A DNA stretch of 64,000 bases from Lentisphaera marina (GCF_028745505.1 NZ_JAQZZL010000001.1:930001-994000), one strand, 5' to 3'; positions 44,397 through 54,012 are shown, numbered from the stretch's first letter. Program-made: numbers and translations. The notes: a model not told the origin generated them from the letters alone.

Positions 44397-45332
44397 TTAT
44401 GAACTAATGAGATCTTCGTCTTCGGAGATGTTGTGGCCCTTGATTTTGCTTAAGATAAGCATGATAGGCCCAGAGAGGACGTAAAGGTTGATGAGTGCGG
44501 CTGCAGTCATTTTTGGTCCGCTACCGTAACGAATGACTTCGGCAGTGCCCACCACTATAATAAGTAGCAAGATGATAATTTTACGTGAACGATTTATTGG
44601 TGAGACTAGCCATTTTGCCATGTGGGGGTATGGGATGGGGCTAATCATTAATAAACCGAGGAATCCCGTGTAGATAGGGAGGAAGAAAGTCATTAGCCAT
44701 TCGGGTAGGTTTGCTTCAGTTGTACCCATGATGACAATGGAGCATACGGCTGAAGCTGCACCAGGCGATGGTATACCTCTAAAGTCGCTTGCTTTAGTTT
44801 CATCTTTTTTGGGATTGAATTTACTTTCCATTTCCATGGCGTTATAAAGGGCGAGTCTCAGGGCTGCACAACCCATGTACATAGCTCCGGCTAACCAGAA
44901 GAGTCTGTCTTGTCGGATAAAGCCAAGATCTTTGACTTCAGCAAAGCCAAGGAAGACTGTTACGTGAGCATATATATAGACTAGGACTGCAGGTGCGACT
45001 CCAAATGTGACCATGTCTGCTAGGGAGTCCATTTCAATACCGTGAAGTGAGGTGGCATTGAGTTTGCGAGCGCTCCAGCCATCTAAAGCATCAAATATCA
45101 TTGCGCCAATGATTACCCAAGCACAGGCAGCAAAAACATAGGGCATGATCGTGGTGTTTGCGTTGTGGGAAATGATTTCGAAGTGATCGTTAGAGTTTTT
45201 TGTGAGGATCTTTTCATAAGCTTGTAAGGCTAATAAAATAGCCGTAAATCCACATAAAGAGTTGCCCAAGGTTAATAGGGTAGGGATCTTTTTGTGAAGC
45301 TGGGTGTGCTTAATGGTGTGTTCTGTACTCAT
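44397..45332 (-). CDS. pssA: CDP-diacylglycerol-serine O-phosphatidyltransferase
   Basis: The 311-residue membrane protein has the complete CDP-alcohol phosphatidyltransferase signature: D84-G85, A88-R89, G98, D102, D106. With about eight helices it fits the membrane-type PssA of Gram-positive and many other bacteria, not the peripheral E. coli type. It makes phosphatidylserine, the precursor of phosphatidylethanolamine. PgsA is an alternative, but the early NSLCGF block and length favour PssA. No psd gene is nearby. Confidence 0.88.
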   Translation of the reverse strand: MSTEHTIKHTQLHKKIPTLLTLGNSLCGFTAILLALQAYEKILTKNSNDHFEIISHNANTTIMPYVFAACAWVIIGAMIFDALDGWSARKLNATSLHGIEMDSLADMVTFGVAPAVLVYIYAHVTVFLGFAEVKDLGFIRQDRLFWLAGAMYMGCAALRLALYNAMEMESKFNPKKDETKASDFRGIPSPGAASAVCSIVIMGTTEANLPEWLMTFFLPIYTGFLGLLMISPIPYPHMAKWLVSPINRSRKIIILLLIIVVGTAEVIRYGSGPKMTAAALINLYVLSGPIMLILSKIKGHNISEDEDLISS

Positions 45333-45350
45333 GGGAATCTCGCGAAAAAA

Positions 45351-45376
45351 AAAGACAGGTTAAAATACCTGTCTTT
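45351..45376 (-). terminator. Terminator after the small basic protein gene
   Basis: AAAGACAGGT-TAAAAT-ACCTGTCTTT is a 10-base perfect stem followed by nine T on the minus strand, lying between the small gene and pssA. Confidence 0.88.
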
Positions 45377-45398
45377 TTTGAAAAGTCTTTTTAAAGTC

Positions 45399-45554
45399 TT
45401 AGATATTAACTTTAGTTTTTGGGAGACCTAAAACTTGATCACCTGGCTTAAGACGACCTTCTTTGATGAGTTGGTCTACGCGTTCGAAACGCTTAAGTAC
45501 GTTCTTTTTACCGGCAATGTTGCCTTTTACTTTTAAACTTCTGTGAATAGACAT
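45399..45554 (-). CDS. PVC 'small basic protein', 51 aa
   Basis: The frame encodes MSIHRSLKVKG, then NVLKRFERVDQLIKEGR and GDQVLGLPKTKV. This matches my memory of the short, strongly basic protein family shared by Chlamydiae, Verrucomicrobia, Planctomycetes and Lentisphaerae and annotated only as 'small basic protein'. GGAG lies 8 bases before the ATG and a strong terminator follows, so the gene is a complete separate unit. A ribosome- or nucleic-acid-associated role is plausible from its charge but unproven. It is shorter than usual ORF cutoffs. Confidence 0.85.
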   Translation of the reverse strand: MSIHRSLKVKGNIAGKKNVLKRFERVDQLIKEGRLKPGDQVLGLPKTKVNI

Positions 45555-45666
45555 GTGTGTGTCTCCGTATTAAAATTTTTCATATTCAGGTACATCGAAA
45601 AGATATCCAAACCTGATGGGAAATTAGATGAGTGTTGAAAGTATCGTAGCTTGGTTTTTTGTCAAA

Positions 45667-46566
45667 CTAATTTTTTAAATTTAATTGCTGTTCTTCTAGT
45701 TTAGCTTTAATCAATTGACCAGCTTTATATGAGGACCTAACCATAGGGCCACTTGCGACGGCACTGAAACCTAGTTTTTCAGCGTATTCCTTCCACTCTT
45801 CAAATTGCTCTGGACGAACGTAGCGATCTAGTTTCCAATGTTTGCGTGAGGGGGGTAAGTATTGGCCGATAGTGAGGATGTCAACATTGGCAGCATACAG
45901 GTCGTTGATGCACTCAATGACTTCCTCGTCACTTTCGCCAAGTCCTACCATGATGCCAGATTTTGTGAGAACTTTGCCTTGGCTCCATTCTTTTGCATTT
46001 TTGAGGACTTCTAAGCTTCGGCGATATTTAGCACGTCCACGGATTGGCGGAGATAAACGCTCGCAAGTTTCTAGATTGTGATTAAAGACTGTGGGCATCG
46101 CGTCTAAAGTCATGCGAATGAGGTCTTCTTTTCCATTGAAATCTGGAGTGAGGACTTCAATGCCTGCAGTTGGGAGTTTTTCGCGAACGGCGCGAATAGT
46201 TTTTGCAAACTGATCCGAACCCTCATCTTCAAGATCATCACGAGCAACGGAAGTGATGACAACGTATTCAAGGTCCATTTTTTCTGCGGTTTCAGCAACA
46301 TTGCCAGGTTCATTGGGATCTGGAGGTTCAGGTTTGTCATAACCGATTGCGCAAAAGCGGCAGGCGCGGGTGCAGTTGACGCCAAGGAGCATGAATGTTG
46401 CGGTTCTTTCGTGCCAGCATTCAGCGAGATTGGGGCATTTAGCTTCTTCGCATACGGTATTTAATTTGCGATCTCGCAGTTCGTTACTTAGCTCGTCGCG
46501 ATTGCCACCCCGATTAACTTTTACGCGAATCCATTCTGGTAAGCGTTTCTGATTTTTATCAGCCAT
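45667..46566 (-). CDS. lipA: Lipoyl synthase
   Basis: The 299-residue radical SAM enzyme has both iron-sulfur motifs of LipA: C39-x4-C44-x5-C50 for the auxiliary cluster and C65-x3-C69-x2-C72 for the SAM cluster. The C-terminal RSSYKAG contributes the conserved serine ligand. It inserts two sulfur atoms into octanoyl groups on lipoyl domains. AGGA precedes the ATG. lipB is not nearby. Confidence 0.97.
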   Translation of the reverse strand: MADKNQKRLPEWIRVKVNRGGNRDELSNELRDRKLNTVCEEAKCPNLAECWHERTATFMLLGVNCTRACRFCAIGYDKPEPPDPNEPGNVAETAEKMDLEYVVITSVARDDLEDEGSDQFAKTIRAVREKLPTAGIEVLTPDFNGKEDLIRMTLDAMPTVFNHNLETCERLSPPIRGRAKYRRSLEVLKNAKEWSQGKVLTKSGIMVGLGESDEEVIECINDLYAANVDILTIGQYLPPSRKHWKLDRYVRPEQFEEWKEYAEKLGFSAVASGPMVRSSYKAGQLIKAKLEEQQLNLKN

Positions 46567-46675
46567 GATTTAATTCCTGAATTAATTTCACGTACTATGA
46601 ATCAGGTTTTAGAATTTTCACATTTTTAACGCCTTTTTTATAAGAGGAAATTTTGAGCTCAAAAAGTGACTTTCT

Positions 46676-46704
46676 TTGTAAAAAGCTTGATTATTTCTTA
46701 TCAT
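46676..46704 (+). promoter_or_regulatory. Promoter for the helicase-like gene
   Basis: TTGTAA (46676-46681) and TATCAT (46699-46704) are 17 bases apart, 86 bases before the chosen ATG. Confidence 0.5.
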
Positions 46705-46789
46705 ATCGCTTTTCTAGTTCTCTGAGAATCTTGCCAAGTTTTTTTTGCCAACGTATCTTATGAACAATAAATTTAATAGAGAGAGAAAA

Positions 46790-49525
46790 ATGTCTGATTT
46801 ATGGAATAACATAAATCCTAGCAAAGCAGACCATGTATTGGGAGTGGTAGGCGGTACCCTGGATGAAATTATGTCGACAAGCAAGCATCGCTTAGTCGTA
46901 ACCCCTATGCATGAAAAAATTATTAATGCGATTATAGAATTTTGTAGAAGTAAACATTTACGTCCTTTGATTCTCGTTACAGACTCAGTGGCGACAAGTT
47001 CTTGGGAGCGCGTCTTTCGCAAACGTCTTAAAGAAGGTGTGGATGAAAGAACAATTTTTGGTGAGCCATGTGAATTGGGTTTTCCACTCATGCCCTTAAT
47101 TCCCTATAATTATTTTGGTTCATGTTTTAAGATTACATCGAGTCAACAGGTTGAATCACGTCGCTTACACTTAAGAGAGATTTCGTCAATCAGTGCGTAC
47201 GCAGGGGATGAACTGAGTTCTGGTGATATTGATGCATCTTTAGAAATGGATAAAGTCCTTCGCAATCTAGAGCGCGTCAATTTTGATGAATATATTACTG
47301 GCTTGAGTCCCCTGATGGAAGGTGACGTACAGATTATTGAAGAAGAGCTCGGGCAAGCCTTAGATATTTTGTCAGAACAAAAGTTTGATTTAGTTATTGC
47401 CGATGGTGCGGCTCGTTTGGGTGGGGCTTGGATGACTTTACTCAGAGAAATGGATGAGAAAATGCCTTGCCCATTTATAGGCTTTAGTACATTTAAGCCT
47501 GAAGAGGCTTTTGGAACAAAGTTAGCTCATCAACAGAGACAAAATTTCTTTGGAACGCGATTTACCGAATTGAGTTTGACCAGCCTGTCCGTTGATGGCG
47601 CTTGTCGCCCATGGCGCGAATTAATTAGTTTTGTTGAACCTGATCGTCAGTCAGCAAAAGCGATTGAGGAAGTGATTGATAATTTACATGACCTAATTCA
47701 AGATATCAATTATGGTCATAGAACCAAATTGACCTTGAATCAGTATATAAAATCAGAGCTTGGACACTTAGCGAAGGATATGTTAGGTAACTGGGCACGT
47801 CGTCAAGAATGGACGAGTTCAGTATTGTATTACGGTAGAGAACATGACCTCATTGATGGGGCGGACTGGGAGGTTTATTTAAAGAAGGTTCCCACCGAAC
47901 AACCGCAAGGGAATTTATTAGTTTACCGCGAATACGTTTTTAATGTTTTACTTGAATCCGAAGATGAGCATGATCATAAGTATGCCGAGCAATTTATTTC
48001 ACGAGTTAAAAAAGTAGGTTACTTACTAACGGAACACGAAATTAGACCTTATTCATCTTTGAGTAATAATCTCTTAGGGCGAACTAGCGCTAAAGAAGAT
48101 CGTTTGCTGAGTTTGATGGAAAAAGAATGGGAAGCCACTGGAGATAAATTCAGAGGGCTCGTCATTGCCGACTTTACCGATAGTTCACAAGATGCTTTAG
48201 ATGCAGGTTTACCTAATGCAGATTCTTGTGGCTTGATGAGTGTTTTTTGGAAGTGCCAAGAAAATTTAGTTACAGTTCAGATGAATCCCGTCGTGGTTTG
48301 GGAAAATATGCTTTATTGCAATCCTCGCTTTGCTAGTCGAATGGAGAAGAGTATAGGGCATTATATCGACCTTTATGGTAAGCACCTTCAAATGACGAGA
48401 AATGATGATGGTGTTTATTGTTACTTTAAGATAAAGGGAGAGGGCTTCACTCAAGCGTTTTGGACTTGGTTAGTTAACAGTCTTTTGGCTGATGGAACGA
48501 CTTTGTGTATTTTGGCAAATCGAGAGGTCTTGCTAGATGAATGGAATGGACTCGGTGTTAACACAGTTTTCAATCTAACGGTAACAAACTCGGAGATCTT
48601 ACGAGCTCGTTTGGGGCATAGATTAGGCGATACAGAAGACATGGGACTGCCAGCAGCTCATTTGTGGGATATAATTGCCGTCATGCCTGATGTTCAGGGT
48701 GGTCTTAGTCCTTACTTTATTTATGAGGGTTTACGTGAATCTCGTTGGGCAATTTGTGATGATGGTAAATTTGAGCTGGGTTTAGGGGCTATTTCGCCTG
48801 ACCTAGGTGGAAGTGAACATAAATCCATGGATGTTTTTGAGAAGGTTAATACCCAGCAAGACTTACTTATTCCCAACCGGAAAGAAGTCTCTAATAGCTG
48901 GATCAAAATGGGAGATGGAGAAAAACATTTTCTCGCCTTAGAAGTTCACTTTGAGAATGATTTACATTTAAGCAAAAAAATTAGTCGCGAAGTATTGGTC
49001 AAGAAAAATGAATATAAGTATGAAACTGGAGATTTTGAAAAAGTTCTAGAATCAATTTATTTAGCTTTAGCACATAGTCTGTGTGAAAAGAAAGATAAAA
49101 AATACGATAAAGATATAGTTGACTTTAAGATTCTAAAGAGAAATAATTTAGCACATCGCTTGTTAGTTACTGGTGAATTAGCTGAAGATTTTATCACTAT
49201 GGTAGAGGAGTTATTTGCACCCTTTAAAATGCAATTTTATCTATTGACGATGATACTCTATTATGATCATCGAGAAAAGTCTTTATTCAAAAAAGCACAA
49301 GTTGGTGAAGCCTATGAATCGGCATTTGCGATTCCAGAACTCTTTAAAACAAAAGATGACTTGCTCATTATTAATAAGTATTGGCAGGAATTTGTAGGTA
49401 AAACAAAAGTTTACAGTATGCGTATTCCGCAAACGAAAGCTGTTATTCAAAAGCTCAAGGACAGTAAGTTTAATTTACGTCCGCAATGCTTTAGAACTGA
49501 AGTTAGAATGGAAGCTAAAAAGTAA
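46790..49525 (+). CDS. Superfamily II helicase-like protein with degraded motifs
   Basis: The 911-residue protein follows, block by block, a family of large DEAD/DEAH-type helicases as I remember them. A LVVTPMHEK segment stands at the P-loop position without glycines. FDLVIADGAARLGG (about 200-213) replaces DEAH with DGAA at residues 205-208. PFIGFSTF replaces the SAT motif. RARLGHRLGD then LWDIIAVMPDVQGG (about 605-635) replaces the usual GRxxRLDP then WDIVCV pattern. A C-terminal domain ending in a PRYL-like region is also kept. The frame is intact and the protein well composed, so it is probably expressed as a non-catalytic relative. I chose the ATG at 46790 (GAGAGAG upstream). The strand is divergent from lipA. 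Confidence 0.7.
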   Translation: MSDLWNNINPSKADHVLGVVGGTLDEIMSTSKHRLVVTPMHEKIINAIIEFCRSKHLRPLILVTDSVATSSWERVFRKRLKEGVDERTIFGEPCELGFPLMPLIPYNYFGSCFKITSSQQVESRRLHLREISSISAYAGDELSSGDIDASLEMDKVLRNLERVNFDEYITGLSPLMEGDVQIIEEELGQALDILSEQKFDLVIADGAARLGGAWMTLLREMDEKMPCPFIGFSTFKPEEAFGTKLAHQQRQNFFGTRFTELSLTSLSVDGACRPWRELISFVEPDRQSAKAIEEVIDNLHDLIQDINYGHRTKLTLNQYIKSELGHLAKDMLGNWARRQEWTSSVLYYGREHDLIDGADWEVYLKKVPTEQPQGNLLVYREYVFNVLLESEDEHDHKYAEQFISRVKKVGYLLTEHEIRPYSSLSNNLLGRTSAKEDRLLSLMEKEWEATGDKFRGLVIADFTDSSQDALDAGLPNADSCGLMSVFWKCQENLVTVQMNPVVVWENMLYCNPRFASRMEKSIGHYIDLYGKHLQMTRNDDGVYCYFKIKGEGFTQAFWTWLVNSLLADGTTLCILANREVLLDEWNGLGVNTVFNLTVTNSEILRARLGHRLGDTEDMGLPAAHLWDIIAVMPDVQGGLSPYFIYEGLRESRWAICDDGKFELGLGAISPDLGGSEHKSMDVFEKVNTQQDLLIPNRKEVSNSWIKMGDGEKHFLALEVHFENDLHLSKKISREVLVKKNEYKYETGDFEKVLESIYLALAHSLCEKKDKKYDKDIVDFKILKRNNLAHRLLVTGELAEDFITMVEELFAPFKMQFYLLTMILYYDHREKSLFKKAQVGEAYESAFAIPELFKTKDDLLIINKYWQEFVGKTKVYSMRIPQTKAVIQKLKDSKFNLRPQCFRTEVRMEAKK

Positions 49526-49526
49526 T

Positions 49527-50675
49527 TTAGTGACTAACTTTAAAAGCAATCATACCTAAGCCGAGACTCTGGAAAATAATGTTTGGTAGCCATACCAATA
49601 TTTCGGGGTGCATGGCTGTTTGTTTATCGAAGGCACCAGTAATTAGAATGGTTGCGTAGTAAGTCATCATAACCATTAAGCTAATGAAGAGACCAACACT
49701 TGTTTCTGAGCGACTTGAGCGTAGTCCAAATGGGAGTGCCATAAGTAAAAAGGCTAAGGGTGAAAAGGACAGGGCTAAGTTTTTATTTAAATTGTAGAGC
49801 AGGTCAGTGTGCTCACGGCGGACTGTTTTAGTCTGCTCTTTATTTTTTAAAACGGCTAAACGAGCAATCATCTCTTTAATATTAAGGTATTTAGCTCGTT
49901 TTCGTAAGTTACCACTGTTGAGTTCGTCATTGGTGTAAAATGTATATGTAGTATTGGCATTGGGTAAGCGAGTGACCTTTACTCCACTCAAATCTTTTTG
50001 CTTTTTGTCTTTAGTTTTGGTGAACTCCCAGTTGTTATCGAGAATGATCACATCAATAAATTCAATGGTAAAGGAGTTTTCGTCGGTATCAATAATGCGC
50101 CCCTCTTGTGCTAAAAGCTGATTAGAGACTACTCCATTGGCATGGTCGACTTCAATAACACGTAAATCTTTGAGTAGGCCATCTTCTTGTTTTTCTCCAA
50201 TATCTACAGACAATTTCCCTAAATCAATGGTAGTTCCACCACGTAAAAAAGTATTTGGATTTGATAGTAATTCACCTTTCATCATGGATTTTCGATTAGC
50301 CTCAAGATGAGGGACGGCAAACATATTTAAATAAAACAAGCAAGCGGATGATGCCAAAGCGAGTAAAATAGCGGGGTTGACAATTTGCCAAAGACTGATG
50401 CCCGATGCCCGCATGGCAGTAATTTCGTTTTCTGCAGACATTCGGCTAAAGACTAGAGTGACACTGACCAGGCTAGCAATGGGTATAGCGTAAGCAAGGA
50501 TTTTAGGTAGGAGCATGATAAACATCTTTAAGATGAAGAACTGTGAAACAGAGGTGTCTAAGCGACTGAGGATTTTGATCATTAAGCCCAGCACAAGTAT
50601 GAAGGTGAGGACGAGTAGAGAAGCTACGAAAATATATAGTAGGTTCTTTAAAATATGGCGATTAAGTATGTTCAT
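49527..50675 (-). CDS. LptF/LptG-family permease
   Basis: The 382-residue protein has the YjgP/YjgQ layout: three N-terminal helices (about 10-35, 55-80, 100-120), a periplasmic beta-jellyroll domain, and three C-terminal helices. The EITAMRASGISLWQIV block after helix 2 is the family hallmark at the coupling helix. It would form part of the LptBFG machine moving lipopolysaccharide. Only one of the two permeases is here, so LptF cannot be told from LptG. It converges with the helicase-like gene with one base between. Confidence 0.88.
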   Translation of the reverse strand: MNILNRHILKNLLYIFVASLLVLTFILVLGLMIKILSRLDTSVSQFFILKMFIMLLPKILAYAIPIASLVSVTLVFSRMSAENEITAMRASGISLWQIVNPAILLALASSACLFYLNMFAVPHLEANRKSMMKGELLSNPNTFLRGGTTIDLGKLSVDIGEKQEDGLLKDLRVIEVDHANGVVSNQLLAQEGRIIDTDENSFTIEFIDVIILDNNWEFTKTKDKKQKDLSGVKVTRLPNANTTYTFYTNDELNSGNLRKRAKYLNIKEMIARLAVLKNKEQTKTVRREHTDLLYNLNKNLALSFSPLAFLLMALPFGLRSSRSETSVGLFISLMVMMTYYATILITGAFDKQTAMHPEILVWLPNIIFQSLGLGMIAFKVSH

Positions 50676-50730
50676 AGTCCAAGCTTATTTTTGGGTCATT
50701 TTTCTGTTGCTGAGAAAAGTAATGTCAAAT

Positions 50731-51321
50731 TTAGTTTTTACGAAACCGAATGGCTTGCCACGTTTGTTCTTCCGGGGTGAAAAATATTGGTCGCCCTTGA
50801 GTGAGTTCAAGGGTCCAAGCAAAATTGTTGCAGAGCTTTAGCCAATTTTCAGTGAGACGAAGAGTACGTCCATCTAGGGATTGCTGCGTACCCGAACCTT
50901 TGGGGTAATGAGCATAAAAAATACCATTTTTGCGTAGAGAGTCAAAAATTTGATTGAGGAAATTGAGTCTATCCTGCGGCTCGACATGCATAAGTGTGGC
51001 ATTAGCGAAGACCCCATCATATTTATTAGGGCCGAGATCTAGTTGGCTAAATTTTTGGTGGAGAACTTCAGCTTTAATGAGTTTTTGAGCTGCATTACAC
51101 ATTTCCTTAGACCCATCGAGTCCCTCGACTGCGTGCCCTTTGTTTTTAAAGTAAAGTAAGTCTCGTCCGGAGCCGCAGCCTAGGTCGAGGATTTTTGCGG
51201 GATTTTCGGCTAGATGAGCCAAGAAATCGGCATAGGGCCAACTCATATCTTCGTGAATTGCCTTGTCGCAATAATCACTAGCGTGTTGATCGTACCAATT
51301 TATATTAGTTTCTTCAGTCAT
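50731..51321 (-). CDS. Class I SAM-dependent methyltransferase
   Basis: The 196-residue protein has motif I ILDLGCGSGRDLLYF, an acidic residue after strand 2 (VEGLDGS), and FANATLMHVE around motif IV. This is a small Methyltransf_11/25 type enzyme without a recognition domain, so the substrate is unknown. A terminator from the upstream ahpC gene separates it from that gene. Confidence 0.85.
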   Translation of the reverse strand: MTEETNINWYDQHASDYCDKAIHEDMSWPYADFLAHLAENPAKILDLGCGSGRDLLYFKNKGHAVEGLDGSKEMCNAAQKLIKAEVLHQKFSQLDLGPNKYDGVFANATLMHVEPQDRLNFLNQIFDSLRKNGIFYAHYPKGSGTQQSLDGRTLRLTENWLKLCNNFAWTLELTQGRPIFFTPEEQTWQAIRFRKN

Positions 51322-51331
51322 AGGAATAAAA

Positions 51332-51355
51332 AAAGCGGAGTATAGACTCCGCTTT
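51332..51355 (-). terminator. Terminator after ahpC
   Basis: AAAGCGGAGT-ATAG-ACTCCGCTTT is a perfect 10-base stem with A- and T-runs on either side, 20 bases past the ahpC stop. Confidence 0.85.
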
Positions 51356-51375
51356 TTAAAAAGAGAACTTAGTGC

Positions 51376-51957
51376 TTATTCAGCGAAGTATTCTTTAAGA
51401 CCTGCATCGTTAGGCTTCATTGCTTTGTCGCCTTCGTTCCAGTTTGCTGGGCAAACTTCGCCGTTAGTTTCGAAGAATTGAAGTGCATCAACCATGCGGA
51501 GAGCTTCATCAACGTTACGTCCTAGTGGGAGATTGTTAACAACTTGGTGTTGAACTACGCCTTCTTTGTCGATGAGGAAAAGACCACGGAGAGCCATGCC
51601 ACCACCGAGAAGTACGTCATAATCAGCAGAGATTGTTTTGTTGAAATCAGAAACGATTGGATAACCAACGCCTTCGATACCACCCTGATTTTTAGGAGTG
51701 TTGAGCCATGCGAGGTGAGAGAACCAAGAGTCAGTTGAAACACCAACAACTTCAACGCCTTTAGCTTCGAACTCAGCACGTTTTGCTTCGAAAGCGTGAA
51801 GCTCAGTAGGGCAAACGAAAGTGAAGTCTAATGGGTAGAAGAAAAGTACAACGTATTTTCCTTTGAATTGTGAGAGAGAGAAGTTTTCGATAACTTCTTG
51901 ACCTTTAACAGCTTTTTCGCTGAAGTCAGGAGCTTGCTTACCAACTAATACAGCCAT
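51376..51957 (-). CDS. ahpC: Peroxiredoxin, typical 2-Cys (AhpC/TSA)
   Basis: The 193-residue protein has the peroxidatic cysteine C49 in PLDFTFVCPTE and the resolving cysteine C169 in GEVCPANW. It reduces peroxides as a decameric enzyme. The reductase partner (AhpF or thioredoxin) is not adjacent. AAAGGA lies 8 bases before the ATG and the gene stands as its own unit with a strong terminator. Confidence 0.94.
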   Translation of the reverse strand: MAVLVGKQAPDFSEKAVKGQEVIENFSLSQFKGKYVVLFFYPLDFTFVCPTELHAFEAKRAEFEAKGVEVVGVSTDSWFSHLAWLNTPKNQGGIEGVGYPIVSDFNKTISADYDVLLGGGMALRGLFLIDKEGVVQHQVVNNLPLGRNVDEALRMVDALQFFETNGEVCPANWNEGDKAMKPNDAGLKEYFAE

Positions 51958-52154
51958 GGTATTTTCCTTTGAATTTCATACTTTATCAATGAGACGTGCC
52001 TCAATGGACACGATTGCAGAACAAAGGTAACACCAAAGCTGAGGAAAAAAAATTTTTTCCTTTAAAAATTGATTTAAATTAAGTTTTTTTTCAACTTATT
52101 TGAAAAATCAATAAATCTAAGGCTAGTTGAACTTGGCTCGAGAGAAAAAATAGG

Positions 52155-52175
52155 CTGAATCACAGAGTGATTCAG
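52155..52175 (-). terminator. Terminator of the galactose operon
   Basis: CTGAATCAC-AGA-GTGATTCAG is a perfect 9-base stem 10 bases past the last gene of the operon, followed by a six-T run on the minus strand. Confidence 0.8.
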
Positions 52176-52184
52176 TCCATTGAT

Positions 52185-54002
52185 TTATTCTTGTACCGTG
52201 TACTCTCCTGGTTCCTTAAACTCATAAACGGCAGCACCGCGGCTGATAAACTTATAAGCTCTGATTTTGAGGTACTCCGGAATAGAACTGCTGACAGAGC
52301 ATTCATCTTCACTGAGCTTTACCAGTTTATAACCATCATTATTGAAGGATCCTTTCACAGTGACCTTGGCTCCCGGGCAGGCTTTAATAACTAAGGCACT
52401 TGAACCTGAAAGTGCTACATTATCGAGTTTGATGTCTTGGCCGTCGAGTATTAGAGTTGATTCTCCTGAAAGTGAACCACCTTGGACTTTGTTTTTGACT
52501 TCTGCGACAGTCATGGCAAAAGAGGGGCGTAAAATGACTTTAGGGCCGAGGGTGAAAGGGACTCCAAGGATGAGCTCTTGGTCAGCGTCGGAAATCTTGA
52601 CACCAGCTTCTCTGAGGCGTTGACGCCCCACGAGATAGAAGTGGTCTTCAGCAGTAGCACTGGATTCGGGGGGGCTCCCAGCTGCGTACTTGGCTGCCGC
52701 ATCGATAATATTATTTTTATTGGCAGAGAAACACCATTCACGTGCAAAAATAGAAACACCAACTTTTTCATTTGGGCTAAAAAGTTTTGGTAGATCTTGC
52801 ATCATCGTTTCTAGGCGAGTGGGTTTCTTGAAAGTAGTTTTACTCTCATCGGCATATTTTGGATTAACAAATTCAGCAATGATGCCTTGAGAAGCCTCTA
52901 AGATACGGACATAAGAACTTAATTTGATACATAGGACATTGATGTTGCCCGGAAACATAGAAAAGCCTTGTTCGTTAGGGATATCCCCCTCTGGGCTTAC
53001 TGTGGCGCGAAGGAGTGGATCAAGCTGGTTATACTCCACGTTGAGAGTGAGGTCAGTATTTTCGCCAACAAGTCTAGCGAGACCACCTACAGCTTCACCG
53101 GGAACGCGGTTTACAGCGATTGAGTTAAAGTCATAGTCTTTTTCAGCTGATACGCCAAGGGCTGCAGCGGCTGCATTGAAGACTTGGCCATTGGTATCCT
53201 GAATAAAGAGGAAATGCTCAATTCCTTCACGGTGAAGTTTTTTAGCAAGCCCACTTGTGTAAAGCAACATATGAATGTCACCATGACCGTGAGGCTTTAA
53301 GATAAGTTCATATTTGTCTTTTAGAGCCATAGAACCTTCATTGTCGGCAATAGCAGGGACGAGTTCTTGACGGAGGATGTGTACTTGCTCTTTCTGAAGG
53401 CCAAAGTAATTGTTTTTCTCGAGAGTTTCCATCGTTTTTGGTCCAGTATCACGTGAGACCATGATGATGAAAGGAACTGAACGAGGTGTAGTCATGCGAG
53501 CTTCCATAGCCTTGATGCATTGCGCATAGTGAGAAATGTAAGCTGTGGATTCGAGGGTTTCTACTGCAATATCAATCTTGATTCCGTTGTATCCAAGGCG
53601 TTCACCTAGGCCACCAGCAACCATGACGATTCCCGTTTTTTCAAATTGTTTTACACCGAGTGCTTCGTAACGGTCGTATTCAGCACCAAATTCTGACAGG
53701 TCAACTTTACTAGGTTGCTCGGGTGTGAGACCTTCGAAAGGGTTTTTTCCTTCTTTTGCTTCTGCAAGAAGTTTTTGTGCGTTGGTGATATATGCAGTTA
53801 GGCCACCGGGATAATTGGTATTAGTTTTTTCAAGTGTCTCAGCAAAGTTTACTTTTGCATCATCATTCGTACCTGGAGCATCCCAATCAGCAAAAAGGTG
53901 AGACTGATTATTCTCGATTAGCTTCGTGAAGAGTTCTTGTTGAGAGTCAGTGAACAGAGTCCAGTTGGCCTTGAATTCTGTGAGTTCTGTTTGATCAAAC
54001 AT
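52185..54002 (-). CDS. UDP-sugar pyrophosphorylase, plant/Leishmania type
   Basis: The 605-residue protein has the length and many motifs I recall from UDP-sugar pyrophosphorylase: GGLGERLGYNGIKIDI at the nucleotide site, KPHGHGDIHMLLY, FLFIQDTNGQVFNA, then NVEYNQLDPLLRA and FPGNINVL, and a C-terminal beta-helix-like domain. These enzymes join UTP with galactose-1-P, glucose-1-P, glucuronate-1-P and others, releasing pyrophosphate. It is unlike GalU and the GalT histidine-triad protein. I chose the ATG at 54002 because AAGGA lies 8 bases upstream; a frame from 54062 would overlap galE by 50 bases. It is the last gene of the galactose operon, where it can fill the place of galT. Confidence 0.88.
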   Translation of the reverse strand: MFDQTELTEFKANWTLFTDSQQELFTKLIENNQSHLFADWDAPGTNDDAKVNFAETLEKTNTNYPGGLTAYITNAQKLLAEAKEGKNPFEGLTPEQPSKVDLSEFGAEYDRYEALGVKQFEKTGIVMVAGGLGERLGYNGIKIDIAVETLESTAYISHYAQCIKAMEARMTTPRSVPFIIMVSRDTGPKTMETLEKNNYFGLQKEQVHILRQELVPAIADNEGSMALKDKYELILKPHGHGDIHMLLYTSGLAKKLHREGIEHFLFIQDTNGQVFNAAAAALGVSAEKDYDFNSIAVNRVPGEAVGGLARLVGENTDLTLNVEYNQLDPLLRATVSPEGDIPNEQGFSMFPGNINVLCIKLSSYVRILEASQGIIAEFVNPKYADESKTTFKKPTRLETMMQDLPKLFSPNEKVGVSIFAREWCFSANKNNIIDAAAKYAAGSPPESSATAEDHFYLVGRQRLREAGVKISDADQELILGVPFTLGPKVILRPSFAMTVAEVKNKVQGGSLSGESTLILDGQDIKLDNVALSGSSALVIKACPGAKVTVKGSFNNDGYKLVKLSEDECSVSSSIPEYLKIRAYKFISRGAAVYEFKEPGEYTVQE

Positions 54003-54012
54003 GAGTGAATCC

